DNA of 40,288 nt, from positions 1 through 40,288 of IMG/VR virus record IMGVR_UViG_3300045973_000239; one strand, written 5' to 3'. Shown in pieces: positions 30,227-37,513 of this stretch (the first letter of the stretch is position 1; every line of letters starts with the position of its first letter). The translations under genes and the position numbers were made by a program. A model generated the notes under the pieces. It made no database searches. It was not told where the DNA came from and saw only the letters and a list, made by a program, of their open reading frames with translations. Origin of the DNA: a virus.

Positions 30227-31762
30227 TTGGCCAAGAATCCAAACCTAAAAAGAGCACATGCAACCAGCGAGTTCGATCCAGAAAAGATCCTCGAACTGAG
30301 GCGCTGTAAGAAGGACCCGATCTACTTCATGGAGAAGTACATCAAGGTCCAGCACCCTACTAAGGGTGCAGTTCCGTTTGTGCTGTACGAATACCAGAAG
30401 GAGATGGTACTCGCGATCCACGAGAACAAGGACACGATCCTGCTCTGTTCTCGTCAGATGGGTAAGACCACGGTCGCGGCAATGTACATCCTCTGGTTCG
30501 CGACGTTCCACAAGGCGAAGCGGTGCGTCATCGCATCCAAGGCCATGGCTCACGCAGTCGAAATCAACTCGCGTGTGAAGTTCGCGTACGAAGAGCTGCC
30601 TGAGTGGCTCAAGGCCGGTTGCACGTTCTACAACCGCACCTCCATTGAGTTCGACAACAAGTCGGTCATCATCTGCGAAGCTACGTCTGAAAAGACTGGT
30701 CGCGGTTCATCACCATCCATCATCTTCCTCGACGAAATCGCGTTCATCTCGCGGCGTATTCAGGATGAGATGTGGGGCTCATTGACGCCATCGTTGTCAA
30801 CGGGTGGTAAGTTCGTCATCACCTCAACGCCGAACGGCGATAGTGATCTGTTCGCGACGCTATGGCGGGGCGCGATGTCAGGGCAGAACTCCTTCAAGCC
30901 GTTGCAGTTCCTGTGGTGGCAACACCCGGACCGCGACGAGAAGTACTACAAGGAGATGGTTGGCAAGCTTGGCGAGGTTCGCGCTCGTCAGGAACTAGAC
31001 TGCGAGTTCCTGTCCAGTGACGCGCTGCTCATCAACTCCATTCGTCTGAACCAGCTTCGCTGGGAGGCGCCGCTCTGGGAGTCGATGGGGTTCAAGTTCT
31101 GGGTGCCCGAAGAAGAGCTCGGAGGACGTGGCAAGATCTACCTCCTCGGGCTTGACCCCGCAACCGGCACTGGGAACGACTTCTCCGCCATCGAAGTCTT
31201 CGACTTTCCTGGACTGCAGCAGGTCGCGGAGTACCGCACGAACACGGTGAACATTCCCCTGCTGTACAGCAAGCTCTCTTGGTTGCTCAGACGAATGACC
31301 GAGATCCGCGATGGTGGCAGAGCCGAGGTGCTTTGGACCTTTGAGCGGAACGGTGTCGGCGAAGCAATGAGTGCACTGTACTACAACGACGAGCATCAGG
31401 TTCAAGATGCCGAGCTGGTGAGCGATCACCCGATGAAGTTCGGTGTGTTCACCACTGGCCGCCAGAAGGTCTTGTCTGCGCTGCAGCTCAAGAACCTAAT
31501 CGAGAAGGTCAGCGCAGGTGGATTGGGCATCAAGTCGCAGGACCTGATCTTCGAACTCAAGCACTTCGTCTCGAAGGGCCAGGGGTACGAAGCGAAGAAG
31601 GGCGCCACCGACGACAGTGTCATGGCAACGGTCCTGATCATGCGCCTCTTGAAGCGGCTGTCCGAGTACAACGAGGACGCGTTCACAAAGGTGAACGAGT
31701 ACGTTGACCCAGACGCGTCACTCGACGAATCAGGCGACTACGTCCCGATTTTGATCATGTGA
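30227..31762 (+). CDS. 17: Large terminase subunit gp17
   Basis: This 511-residue packaging motor and nuclease cuts concatemeric DNA and pumps it into the head. The ATPase has Walker A SRQMGKTT (75-82, K80), Walker B IIFLDE (D169, E170) and coupling motif TSTPNG (199-204). The RNase H-like nuclease has GLDPATGTGND (D310) and a late acidic TDDS (D462, D463). T4 gp17 is 610 residues. The start is TTG at 30227 with GGGAG at 30218-30222; the next in-frame Met lies about 34 residues in and would remove family-conserved sequence (CKKDPIYFMEKY). Confidence 0.96.
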   Translation: MAKNPNLKRAHATSEFDPEKILELRRCKKDPIYFMEKYIKVQHPTKGAVPFVLYEYQKEMVLAIHENKDTILLCSRQMGKTTVAAMYILWFATFHKAKRCVIASKAMAHAVEINSRVKFAYEELPEWLKAGCTFYNRTSIEFDNKSVIICEATSEKTGRGSSPSIIFLDEIAFISRRIQDEMWGSLTPSLSTGGKFVITSTPNGDSDLFATLWRGAMSGQNSFKPLQFLWWQHPDRDEKYYKEMVGKLGEVRARQELDCEFLSSDALLINSIRLNQLRWEAPLWESMGFKFWVPEEELGGRGKIYLLGLDPATGTGNDFSAIEVFDFPGLQQVAEYRTNTVNIPLLYSKLSWLLRRMTEIRDGGRAEVLWTFERNGVGEAMSALYYNDEHQVQDAELVSDHPMKFGVFTTGRQKVLSALQLKNLIEKVSAGGLGIKSQDLIFELKHFVSKGQGYEAKKGATDDSVMATVLIMRLLKRLSEYNEDAFTKVNEYVDPDASLDESGDYVPILIM

Positions 31763-31778
31763 CGAGTTGGGTCGATGA

Positions 31779-31790
31779 TACGATGCAAGC
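31779..31790 (+). promoter_or_regulatory. Leaderless promoter, TACGAT box
   Basis: TACGAT (31779-31784) lies exactly 6 nt before the ATG at 31791. No Shine-Dalgarno site is visible. A -35 is unclear. Confidence 0.5.
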
Positions 31791-32042
31791 ATGAGCATCG
31801 TCCTTTACTACCACAAGCCCGACCCGGGCGGGGTGGATCTGTTTCCGACCGCCGAGTACTTCGGCGACACTGAACTCGTCCCGGCCCTGGCGCGCACTGA
31901 ACAAGTTCGCAAGCTCGGGTTCACGCACGTCTGCATCTCGACCGAAGACCCGAACAGCGTCGGCAAGCCTGGCGTCGCCTCGGTCGAAAATGGCAAGACC
32001 CCTGATGGAGAGATCTATGACTGGAGAAAGCGCCGTGTCTGA
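31791..32042 (+). CDS. Hypothetical protein (83 aa)
   Basis: This small soluble protein is of unknown function. It starts the second accessory cassette with its own predicted leaderless promoter. The last 26 bases overlap the next gene. The second half (LGFTHVCISTEDPNSVG, about 43-59) is beta-like. Confidence 0.65.
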   Translation: MSIVLYYHKPDPGGVDLFPTAEYFGDTELVPALARTEQVRKLGFTHVCISTEDPNSVGKPGVASVENGKTPDGEIYDWRKRRV

Positions 32043-32208
32043 GCAAACCCTCGACGAATTCATCAACGAGTCGCACACCGAACTGCGGCTGTTCTTCGAG
32101 TTCTGGTACCGTCGGCACGTCGAAGATCCGGCAACCTGGCCGCTCTCGATGGGACCCGGCGAGTGGTTCGAGCAGTTCATCGCTTGGACGCAGACGGCGA
32201 AGATGTAA
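32017..32208 (+). CDS. Small acidic protein (63 aa)
   Basis: This short, acidic, Trp/Phe-rich protein (FFEFWYRRHVEDPATW, about 26-41) has no known family. The ATG at 32017 has GGAG at 32007-32010; a GTG at 32035 with GGAG upstream is an alternative. It overlaps the previous gene in another frame. Confidence 0.6.
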   Translation: MTGESAVSEQTLDEFINESHTELRLFFEFWYRRHVEDPATWPLSMGPGEWFEQFIAWTQTAKM

Positions 32209-32212
32209 CAGT

Positions 32213-32247
32213 TTGCCAGTGTTCTCGGGATGGCGTATAATGCATCC
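32213..32247 (+). promoter_or_regulatory. Strong sigma70-like leaderless promoter
   Basis: TTGCCA (32213-32218), a 17-base spacer and TATAAT (32236-32241) form a near-consensus promoter. The ATG follows 6 nt later at 32248. GGATG (32228-32232) and CATCC (32243-32247) flank the -10 box. TTCTCGGGAT (32222-32231) is shared with the promoter repeats near 1.8 and 2.2 kb. Confidence 0.8.
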
Positions 32248-32541
32248 ATGAACACACTGACACTCATTGGTACCGTCCGCACTGCTGAAACCGACGGCAA
32301 GCCGTACTTGCTGGTTGGAACTACCTGCCCGCAGCGCCCGGACCTCAGCACGCGGTACGGCATCGGCCTGAAGATCACGCACAACGGTCTTGCGGATCGC
32401 CTGATTCGCGCAATCAACGCTGGCAAGGTCTTCAGCGATCTCGAAATCCTCGTCGACGTGCATGGTGCCGAGTACATCAGCAGTACGTGCATGATCAACA
32501 CCCGCGTGATGAACGCCTCGCTCAAGCGGATCGGATTCTGA
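32248..32541 (+). CDS. Hypothetical protein (97 aa)
   Basis: This is a small alpha/beta protein starting with an LTLIGTV strand; no family is recognised. An in-frame ATG at 32230 lies upstream of the -10 box and cannot be transcribed from this promoter, so the ATG at 32248 is chosen. Conserved-looking Cys residues occur at CPQRP and STCMI, with no clear metal site. Confidence 0.7.
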   Translation: MNTLTLIGTVRTAETDGKPYLLVGTTCPQRPDLSTRYGIGLKITHNGLADRLIRAINAGKVFSDLEILVDVHGAEYISSTCMINTRVMNASLKRIGF

Positions 32542-32543
32542 TC

Positions 32544-32825
32544 ATGAAGAACCTCATCATCAAGCGCGTCGTCAAGATCGACGTCTGGTTCACAGCTGAC
32601 GAATGGCAGCTTTACGTCGTGGAGTTCCCGGTGGAATGCCGCGTCGTCGCTCAGCAGCTGAACCAAACGCTCGCGCAGTACGTGAACCGCGGTGAAGATC
32701 GCGAAACGGTCACTCGCTTCGTGCATTCCCTGATGCGCGGCAACTCCATGTACGGTGCAGCCGACAGCGAGCCCATCGCCTTCCTCGAGCGCGCGCTCGA
32801 CGAGATCTTCGGAGAACAAGAATGA
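32544..32825 (+). CDS. Hypothetical protein (93 aa)
   Basis: This small soluble protein has beta-like residues 3-30 and is helical after. No family is recognised. It starts 2 bases after the previous stop, and its TGA overlaps the Nudix ATG, so the two are coupled. Confidence 0.7.
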   Translation: MKNLIIKRVVKIDVWFTADEWQLYVVEFPVECRVVAQQLNQTLAQYVNRGEDRETVTRFVHSLMRGNSMYGAADSEPIAFLERALDEIFGEQE

Positions 32826-33223
32826 AGCGTGCTGTCTGCATCCTCGCCTTCAACGGCAACGGCCTCGTGCTGGCCGTGAACCGCAAGAACGACGCTTCCA
32901 AGTGGGGCCTAATCGGCGGTAAGGTCGATCCCGGTGAATCGAGTGTCGATGCCGCGGCCCGCGAGTTCTACGAAGAAACTGGTGTGCTCATCAGCGCCGA
33001 TCGTCTCGAGCCGCTGTACTGCGCTGCTTGTCCTGGTGACGAGGACTTCTTCTGCACCACGTTCATGTACACCCTGCCGATCAATCCCAACATCAGGTTC
33101 AAGCCCGAGCCCGGATTGGACGTGACGTTCTTGGTGCACACAGCACTCACCGATCGTGCTCGCTCGCCCTTCGCGCTGTACAACATCGGCGTGTTCGCCG
33201 CGCTCAACCAACTGGAGTCCTGA
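32822..33223 (+). CDS. Nudix hydrolase
   Basis: This 133-residue enzyme hydrolyses a nucleoside diphosphate linked to another group, with Mg2+. The full Nudix box is present (33-55): G33-K-V-D-P-G-E39 and R47-E-F-Y-E51-E52-T-G54-V. Substrates in the family include oxidised nucleotides, dinucleotide polyphosphates and ADP-ribose. T4 also has a Nudix enzyme (NudE). It is placed in a cassette of small genes and coupled to the upstream gene. Substrate cannot be predicted. Confidence 0.92.
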   Translation: MKRAVCILAFNGNGLVLAVNRKNDASKWGLIGGKVDPGESSVDAAAREFYEETGVLISADRLEPLYCAACPGDEDFFCTTFMYTLPINPNIRFKPEPGLDVTFLVHTALTDRARSPFALYNIGVFAALNQLES

Positions 33224-33224
33224 C

Positions 33225-33518
33225 ATGTCGCAACTCATCACGACCCTCCCCGTCCCGCTGGTCGTCACGGCTAGCGGTTACCGTCGCGAATGCCTGAGCG
33301 CGAACCTCACGGCTCAAGATCTGGCACTCACCGGCCACGACGATGATGTGTCCGCTGCCTGCATTTCCATCAACACCGCCTTCCGTGTCGGCATCAACAG
33401 TGGTTCACGGTCCTCGTTGATCGAGGCGTTGCAAGACATCCTCGACTACCGTACCTCGGTCTGCACACCGCAGACCTGGCCCACCATCCTTTCCTACGTC
33501 CGCAAGGTGTACGAATGA
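33225..33518 (+). CDS. Hypothetical protein (97 aa)
   Basis: This is a small soluble protein, beta-like at the N-terminus and helical at 67-97. It starts one base after the Nudix stop and overlaps the next ATG. No family is recognised. Confidence 0.7.
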   Translation: MSQLITTLPVPLVVTASGYRRECLSANLTAQDLALTGHDDDVSAACISINTAFRVGINSGSRSSLIEALQDILDYRTSVCTPQTWPTILSYVRKVYE

Positions 33519-33775
33519 CCATCCGCGTTCTCATGCCGGCCGGCGAGATCCCCATCGGCTCGACGGTCACGAAGCGTACTGGCGAGAAGCCGTACATCCT
33601 CCGCGATCAGATCACGATCTACACGGAGCCCAAGCAAGTGATCAAGGCCGGTGACCAGGCCCGCTTCCTGGTTGGCGACACTGGCGACGTGAACGTCGTC
33701 GCCATGGTCACGGAGTTGTTGTGGACCGTCAGTGAAGATGAGCTCAGCGATTTCCTTGGAGGAACACCGCAATGA
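33515..33775 (+). CDS. Hypothetical beta-rich protein (86 aa)
   Basis: This small, mostly beta protein has PAGEIPIGSTVTKRTGEKPY (8-27) and a strand pair typical of small barrels, with an acidic C-terminal helix. No family is recognised. It is linked by ATGA overlaps on both sides. Confidence 0.7.
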   Translation: MTIRVLMPAGEIPIGSTVTKRTGEKPYILRDQITIYTEPKQVIKAGDQARFLVGDTGDVNVVAMVTELLWTVSEDELSDFLGGTPQ

Positions 33776-34128
33776 AGATCGGCGCCACCGTTCAAGAGGC
33801 CATCGGCGAAGCGCTGCAGGATGCGGCGGCGGCCACATCTCTGATGGTCTTCGACAACCCCAATGTCTGGTTCCCTTGTGGCTTTGCTTCGGTCCGCATC
33901 AAGCCGGCTCGGGGCAAGTTGGTGCAAGCCCTGAAGGACATGAACCTCGGCATGGTCTCCCAGAATGGCGGGTACCTGGTGATGAATCCGTCCGGGAACC
34001 ACACACAGTGGATGCACGCCAAGGAAGCCGGTGCCCGCGCTTTCAAGTACACCCTCGTTCTCTGGCTGCTCGCGAACCCCAAGGATGCGGGCACCACCAA
34101 GATCACCGTCGAAACTCAACTGGACTGA
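33772..34128 (+). CDS. Hypothetical protein (118 aa)
   Basis: This is a soluble alpha/beta protein with an N-terminal Ala-rich helix and NPNVWFPCGFASVRI (29-43). No family is recognised. It overlaps the previous stop and is followed 3 bases later by a secreted protein gene. Confidence 0.7.
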   Translation: MKIGATVQEAIGEALQDAAAATSLMVFDNPNVWFPCGFASVRIKPARGKLVQALKDMNLGMVSQNGGYLVMNPSGNHTQWMHAKEAGARAFKYTLVLWLLANPKDAGTTKITVETQLD

Positions 34129-34131
34129 ACC

Positions 34132-34593
34132 ATGAAACTGAAGTGCCTCGTCACCCTCGCGCTCCTCACTGCCTCGACCGCCTTCGCGCACGGGTCATCG
34201 CACCCGTCGCCACAGGCCGGCGGCCCGGACCCGGTCGGCTTCATCAAGATCGAAGACGCGCCACGTGTCGTGCCATTCGACCCGGCTCGGAATTGGTTCC
34301 GTGAAGATGGTGTGCTGCTCGTCTGTCCGTTCAACGCCGACGTCGGAAGCGAACGTCAATGCACTCGCGGTAAGTCCGACGCCTGGATTCCGGCCACGGA
34401 GTACAAGGTTTCCGGTCACACGCTGGTCGGCTACCAGATCATGTACACCGGCGCGTACAGCTCGAAGCAGCTGCACCTGTACTTCCGCCCCATTGGCGTG
34501 AAGACCAGCATCGTTCAAACCGACGTGCTGAACTTCACCGGCCCCATCACCATCAACGCCGACAAGGTCGTCGTGCAGCGTCGCCGCCGCTAA
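34132..34593 (+). CDS. Secreted protein with a Sec signal peptide (153 aa)
   Basis: The N-terminus has a clear signal peptide: MKLK, a hydrophobic core CLVTLALLTASTA, then AFA before HGSSH, which gives likely cleavage after residue 19. The mature 134 residues are soluble and beta-rich, with two Cys (in LLVCPF and RQCTRG) that may form a disulphide, and a basic tail. It would be exported to the periplasm. No family is recognised; roles such as blocking superinfection are possible but not shown. An early-type accessory gene. Confidence 0.75.
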   Translation: MKLKCLVTLALLTASTAFAHGSSHPSPQAGGPDPVGFIKIEDAPRVVPFDPARNWFREDGVLLVCPFNADVGSERQCTRGKSDAWIPATEYKVSGHTLVGYQIMYTGAYSSKQLHLYFRPIGVKTSIVQTDVLNFTGPITINADKVVVQRRRR

Positions 34594-34603
34594 GGAGCAC
34601 ACC

Positions 34604-34783
34604 ATGGATTTCGACACCGTCCGCATGAATGCCCAAAGCCAGCAGGCCGCGGCTCAACAACCGCAACTGGTGCGTGACACCAACAGCACCGTGCCGTTCT
34701 TCCCCGAGTACCGTGACCCACCGCCGTCGGGTGCCCCGAGCAACTGGGTCTACCCGGCAAGCTTCATCGACCGCTGGAACTGA
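34604..34783 (+). CDS. Small Gln/Pro-rich protein (59 aa)
   Basis: This short frame has a strong ribosome site (AAGGAG, 34592-34597) overlapping the previous stop and an ATG 6 bases later. The product is Gln/Ala-rich then Pro-rich (FFPEYRDPPPSGAP), likely unstructured. No family is recognised. The good start signal and tight spacing support it. Confidence 0.62.
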   Translation: MDFDTVRMNAQSQQAAAQQPQLVRDTNSTVPFFPEYRDPPPSGAPSNWVYPASFIDRWN

Positions 34784-34804
34784 TCCCGAAATCGGCTGCC
34801 AGCA

Positions 34805-34816
34805 TAGAATGCACAC
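34805..34816 (+). promoter_or_regulatory. Leaderless promoter, TAGAAT box
   Basis: TAGAAT (34805-34810) lies exactly 6 nt before the ATG at 34817. A small palindrome GCAT-AGA-ATGC (34802-34812) covers the box. There is no Shine-Dalgarno site. Confidence 0.55.
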
Positions 34817-35968
34817 ATGAGCCAAATCACCACCTTCATCGAATCATTCCAGGCCTCCGAGCACTGGGCTCGCATGACCGCGACCGTCGAGGCTTCGCCT
34901 TGGCACCGCGAAGAGAACACGGCTGTGCATACCCAGATGGTGATGCGGCACTACCTGACGCACTTCGCACCGCATCGTTCCGAGCAGGAGATCAAGATCG
35001 CCTTGATCGCCTTGTTGTTCCACGACACCGGCAAGCCGGAAGCCGAGGAGACCAAGGAGAAGAAGGACGGTAGCGGGTTGTACCGCAGCTATGCTGGTCA
35101 TGAACAAGCGTCGGCGGTGACGTTCACCGAGTGCTACTTGTCCATGCCGGACTTGCGCTCGTTGTTGTCGCCGCATGAAGCGCGTGCTGTGCGCTGGATC
35201 ATCGAGCACCACTTGCCGTACGGCATGAAGGACAAGGTCAAGCGCCAAGGGTTGCGGAACGCGACGCATCGTGCGTTCTCCGACATCATGCCGGAAGAGC
35301 GGATCTGGCGGTCGCGTACGTTCTTCGACTGCTTGAGGTCTGATGCCAATGGTCGGATCAGCGATGATCATGCTGAAAAGTTGCAGAAGGTCGAGGACTG
35401 GATCGCCGAGTTCGAGGCCATCGAGCCGATCGTGACGAAGGTTGATGTCGTGTCACCGCGTATGTTCTTGCTGATCGGCCCGTCTGGCTCCGGCAAGACG
35501 ACCTGGCGTGGTCGCCCGAATGTGCAAGGCGCTGCGGTGATCAATGCGGACGAGATGAAGATCGCGTTCTACCGGCACATGGGCTTCGATGACGCTGACC
35601 CGGTCGTTTTGTACGACAACGCCTGGCAGTACGCGACGATCGATCACGAGAAGGAGTTCAAGGTCTACTTCAACTGGCAGATCCGTGAGATCATGGTGCG
35701 TGCCAAGCAAAACGGCCAGGACGTGATCATCGACATCGTGAACGCCTCGAAGAAGCGGCGCCAGGTGTTCGTGGACTTGGCCAAGAAGTTGGGCTTCGTG
35801 TCCATGGCCGTCGAGTTCTGGAACACGTACGAAACCTTGGTGGCTCGTCAGTCGACACGTGGCGACAAGTGCGTGCCTGCTGTCGCGATCCGTCAGCAGA
35901 TCGGCGCCATGTCCTGCGCATGGTTGGACCACGAAGTGCAAGAAGTTCAGATGGAGATGGGAACATGA
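34817..35968 (+). CDS. HD-Pnk: HD phosphohydrolase fused to polynucleotide kinase
   Basis: This 383-residue fusion has an N-terminal HD domain with H38 (HTQMVMRH), the H69-D70 pair (LLFHDTGKP) and later His residues (IIEHHLPYG). The C-terminal P-loop kinase (about 213-383) has GPSGSGKTT (221-229, K227) and IIDIVNASKKRR (D306), as in Pnk-type 5' kinases. This combination is the HD-Pnk type known from Runella, which heals broken RNA or DNA ends by removing 3' phosphate and adding 5' phosphate. T4 does this with a differently built Pnkp. No ligase is seen nearby. Predicted leaderless mRNA. Confidence 0.83.
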   Translation: MSQITTFIESFQASEHWARMTATVEASPWHREENTAVHTQMVMRHYLTHFAPHRSEQEIKIALIALLFHDTGKPEAEETKEKKDGSGLYRSYAGHEQASAVTFTECYLSMPDLRSLLSPHEARAVRWIIEHHLPYGMKDKVKRQGLRNATHRAFSDIMPEERIWRSRTFFDCLRSDANGRISDDHAEKLQKVEDWIAEFEAIEPIVTKVDVVSPRMFLLIGPSGSGKTTWRGRPNVQGAAVINADEMKIAFYRHMGFDDADPVVLYDNAWQYATIDHEKEFKVYFNWQIREIMVRAKQNGQDVIIDIVNASKKRRQVFVDLAKKLGFVSMAVEFWNTYETLVARQSTRGDKCVPAVAIRQQIGAMSCAWLDHEVQEVQMEMGT

Positions 35969-36210
35969 ACGTCCTTGGTCATCGAGGCATTCAGTGCCTC
36001 CGCATCATGCTGCAAACCAACGACTGGAACGACGGCACCTGCGAGTACTTCGCGGTCGTTCCAAGCCGTGGTGATACGGTGATCGTCAACGATCGCTCTA
36101 TCACTCGTCGCCAGTCGCTGTACCGTGTCGTCGACGTGCGTCATGAGACGGGCACCACTAGCGGCGAGTTCACTCACACCATCACTCTCGTTCTGGAGAT
36201 CAAGCAATGA
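35965..36210 (+). CDS. Hypothetical protein (81 aa)
   Basis: This small beta-rich protein has VVPSRGDTVIVNDR (27-40), suggesting a barrel. No family is recognised. ATGA overlaps at both ends couple it to the HD-Pnk gene and the next gene. Confidence 0.7.
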   Translation: MNVLGHRGIQCLRIMLQTNDWNDGTCEYFAVVPSRGDTVIVNDRSITRRQSLYRVVDVRHETGTTSGEFTHTITLVLEIKQ

Positions 36211-37010
36211 AGATCCTCACCCCCGATCAGTATCCTGGTCTGCCTAAGTGGCCGATGGCGTACGTCACTGGCACGCCCGTCACGCCTGAACAGGCAAAGG
36301 AGATCAACTTCCGCACGGACTCGAACCTGCGCTACATCTCCGAGTACGGCTTCGGCAATGATCACGCGTTCCGTGAACGCTGCCAGGAGCTCTTCGGTTG
36401 GAACATCATCATCGCAGCGCAGAACGCCGTCATCAACCGCGTCGACAAGGAAAAGCCCTTCACCGGCCTGAGTGGCTGGGAGATGAGCGGTCGCTGGACC
36501 AAGGAGATGAACGTCATCTCGACCGAGTACGTGAGCAACGACTGGCTGGGCACGTGCTACATCGGCGGCCCGCACGGTTGGTGTCATCTGGACGGTACCA
36601 TTCTGTCCGAAGGCACGAACTACGGCAAGTGGCCGAGTGTCGAGGACGTGGTGAACGACTGGGGCAAGCTCTCGGAGGCCTTCCCGTACCTGGACCTGGT
36701 CTGCACGCTGTACTCGGGCGAGCAATGCGAGGACGACTCCGTGCCGGTGGTCTCCATCATCGTCCAAAACGGCCTCATTGTCGTGACGGAGCCGGACCTG
36801 TCGCTGCACAACCATCGGCAACCGAACGTCGGCAGCATCGACGACAGCCTGGCGCACATCCTGGCGCTCTCGTACGGCAACTACTCGGCTGAACGAGCCT
36901 GGCCCGAAGACTGGGTGGTCGAGTTCGGTGAACTCAGCCGGGCCGCCGTCGCGAAGGTGGTGGCTGACATGGAACGTGAAGCTGCCGAAGAAGGAGATCA
37001 GCAGTGCTGA
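36207..37010 (+). CDS. Hypothetical protein (267 aa)
   Basis: This soluble alpha/beta protein is Trp-, Gly- and Asp-rich in the middle (LSGWEMSGRW, WLGTCYIGGPHGWCHLDGT). I recall no function for it, though similar sequences may exist in other large phages. The N-terminus (LTPDQYPGLPKWPMAYVTG) hints at a strand-turn region. It is coupled upstream by ATGA, and a tiny zinc-ribbon gene starts within its last codons. Confidence 0.75.
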   Translation: MKILTPDQYPGLPKWPMAYVTGTPVTPEQAKEINFRTDSNLRYISEYGFGNDHAFRERCQELFGWNIIIAAQNAVINRVDKEKPFTGLSGWEMSGRWTKEMNVISTEYVSNDWLGTCYIGGPHGWCHLDGTILSEGTNYGKWPSVEDVVNDWGKLSEAFPYLDLVCTLYSGEQCEDDSVPVVSIIVQNGLIVVTEPDLSLHNHRQPNVGSIDDSLAHILALSYGNYSAERAWPEDWVVEFGELSRAAVAKVVADMEREAAEEGDQQC

Positions 37011-37126
37011 GTTACGTCTGCGCATGCGGTCGCAAGAACTGGTCGGACCAACGGCAATGCCCTGTCTGCGGCCGCGCCGTCAAGCCCGATCCTGTTCCCA
37101 CACCTCCACCCCAACCCAAGGAATGA
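37004..37126 (+). CDS. Tiny zinc-ribbon protein (40 aa)
   Basis: This short frame starts at GTG (37004) with AAGGAG at 36991-36995. It encodes C6-x-C8-GRK and C19-PV-C22-GR, a compact zinc ribbon, followed by a Pro-rich tail. It overlaps the previous stop and ends one base before the next ATG. Such mini-ribbons often bind nucleic acid or protein, but nothing more can be said. Confidence 0.65.
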   Translation: MLSYVCACGRKNWSDQRQCPVCGRAVKPDPVPTPPPQPKE

Positions 37127-37127
37127 A

Positions 37128-37328
37128 ATGCTCAATCTCGCCTATGCCCTCGTCATCGCGATCCTCGTCGTCATCGGGATCGAACTCCTGATGACCCTCG
37201 GGAAGCTCGTCTCGATCGTGATGTTCATCGCGCTGGCCGTCGCCGGCCTGGTGTATCTGCTCCGGCACAACACCGGCCCGAACAGCGAAATGCCGCCCCC
37301 AAGCAAGGGGCACCGTCTCGGAGAGTGA
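37128..37328 (+). CDS. Small membrane protein (66 aa)
   Basis: Two hydrophobic segments, about 3-22 (LAYALVIAILVVIGIELLM) and 27-45, are followed by a polar tail of about 20 residues with Pro and basic residues. It is expected in the inner membrane as a hairpin. It might be a holin-like or host-membrane-active protein, but it has no lysis neighbour, so this is a guess. Start one base after the zinc-ribbon stop; a terminator follows. Confidence 0.7.
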   Translation: MLNLAYALVIAILVVIGIELLMTLGKLVSIVMFIALAVAGLVYLLRHNTGPNSEMPPPSKGHRLGE

Positions 37329-37359
37329 CAGAGCACCTCTCCGTTGCACCAGGACAGCG

Positions 37360-37381
37360 CCAGGGACCTTCGGGTCCCTGG
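37360..37381 (+). terminator. Terminator hairpin identical to that at 4231-4252
   Basis: CCAGGGACC (37360-37368) pairs with GGTCCCTGG (37373-37381) around TTCG. It closes the accessory cassette before the gp32 region. No open frame is evident between here and gp32; the 212 bases hold promoters and leader structure. Confidence 0.75.
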
Positions 37382-37450
37382 CTTGTATGTCTCAACACAA
37401 ACACCTCTGACACCAACCGGTGAGCCCTGAATCCTGATCCTCGTTACAAG

Positions 37451-37478
37451 TTCACCAGCGTCTGTTACACGTTACAAT
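37451..37478 (+). promoter_or_regulatory. Promoter upstream of gp32
   Basis: TTCACC (37451-37456), a 16-base spacer and TACAAT (37473-37478) resemble a sigma70 promoter. Three GTTACA motifs and an inverted TGTAAC cluster at 37442-37497, suggesting regulator sites. The leader to gp32 would be about 108 nt. Confidence 0.6.
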
Positions 37479-37513
37479 TCACCTATGCGTTGTAACAAAG
37501 ACGCTAAGCGGAC

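Noticed and set aside
31779-31800. CGATG/CATCG inverted repeat around the TACGAT box
   Set aside because: The arms are only 5 bp with an 18-base gap reaching into the gene, so chance is likely.
36174-37025. Minus-strand open frame of 283 aa
   Set aside because: It is antisense to a coupled plus-strand gene with good start signals and contains no recognisable domain.
37128-37328. Holin assignment for the two-segment membrane protein
   Set aside because: Topology alone is not specific, and no endolysin or spanin lies nearby.
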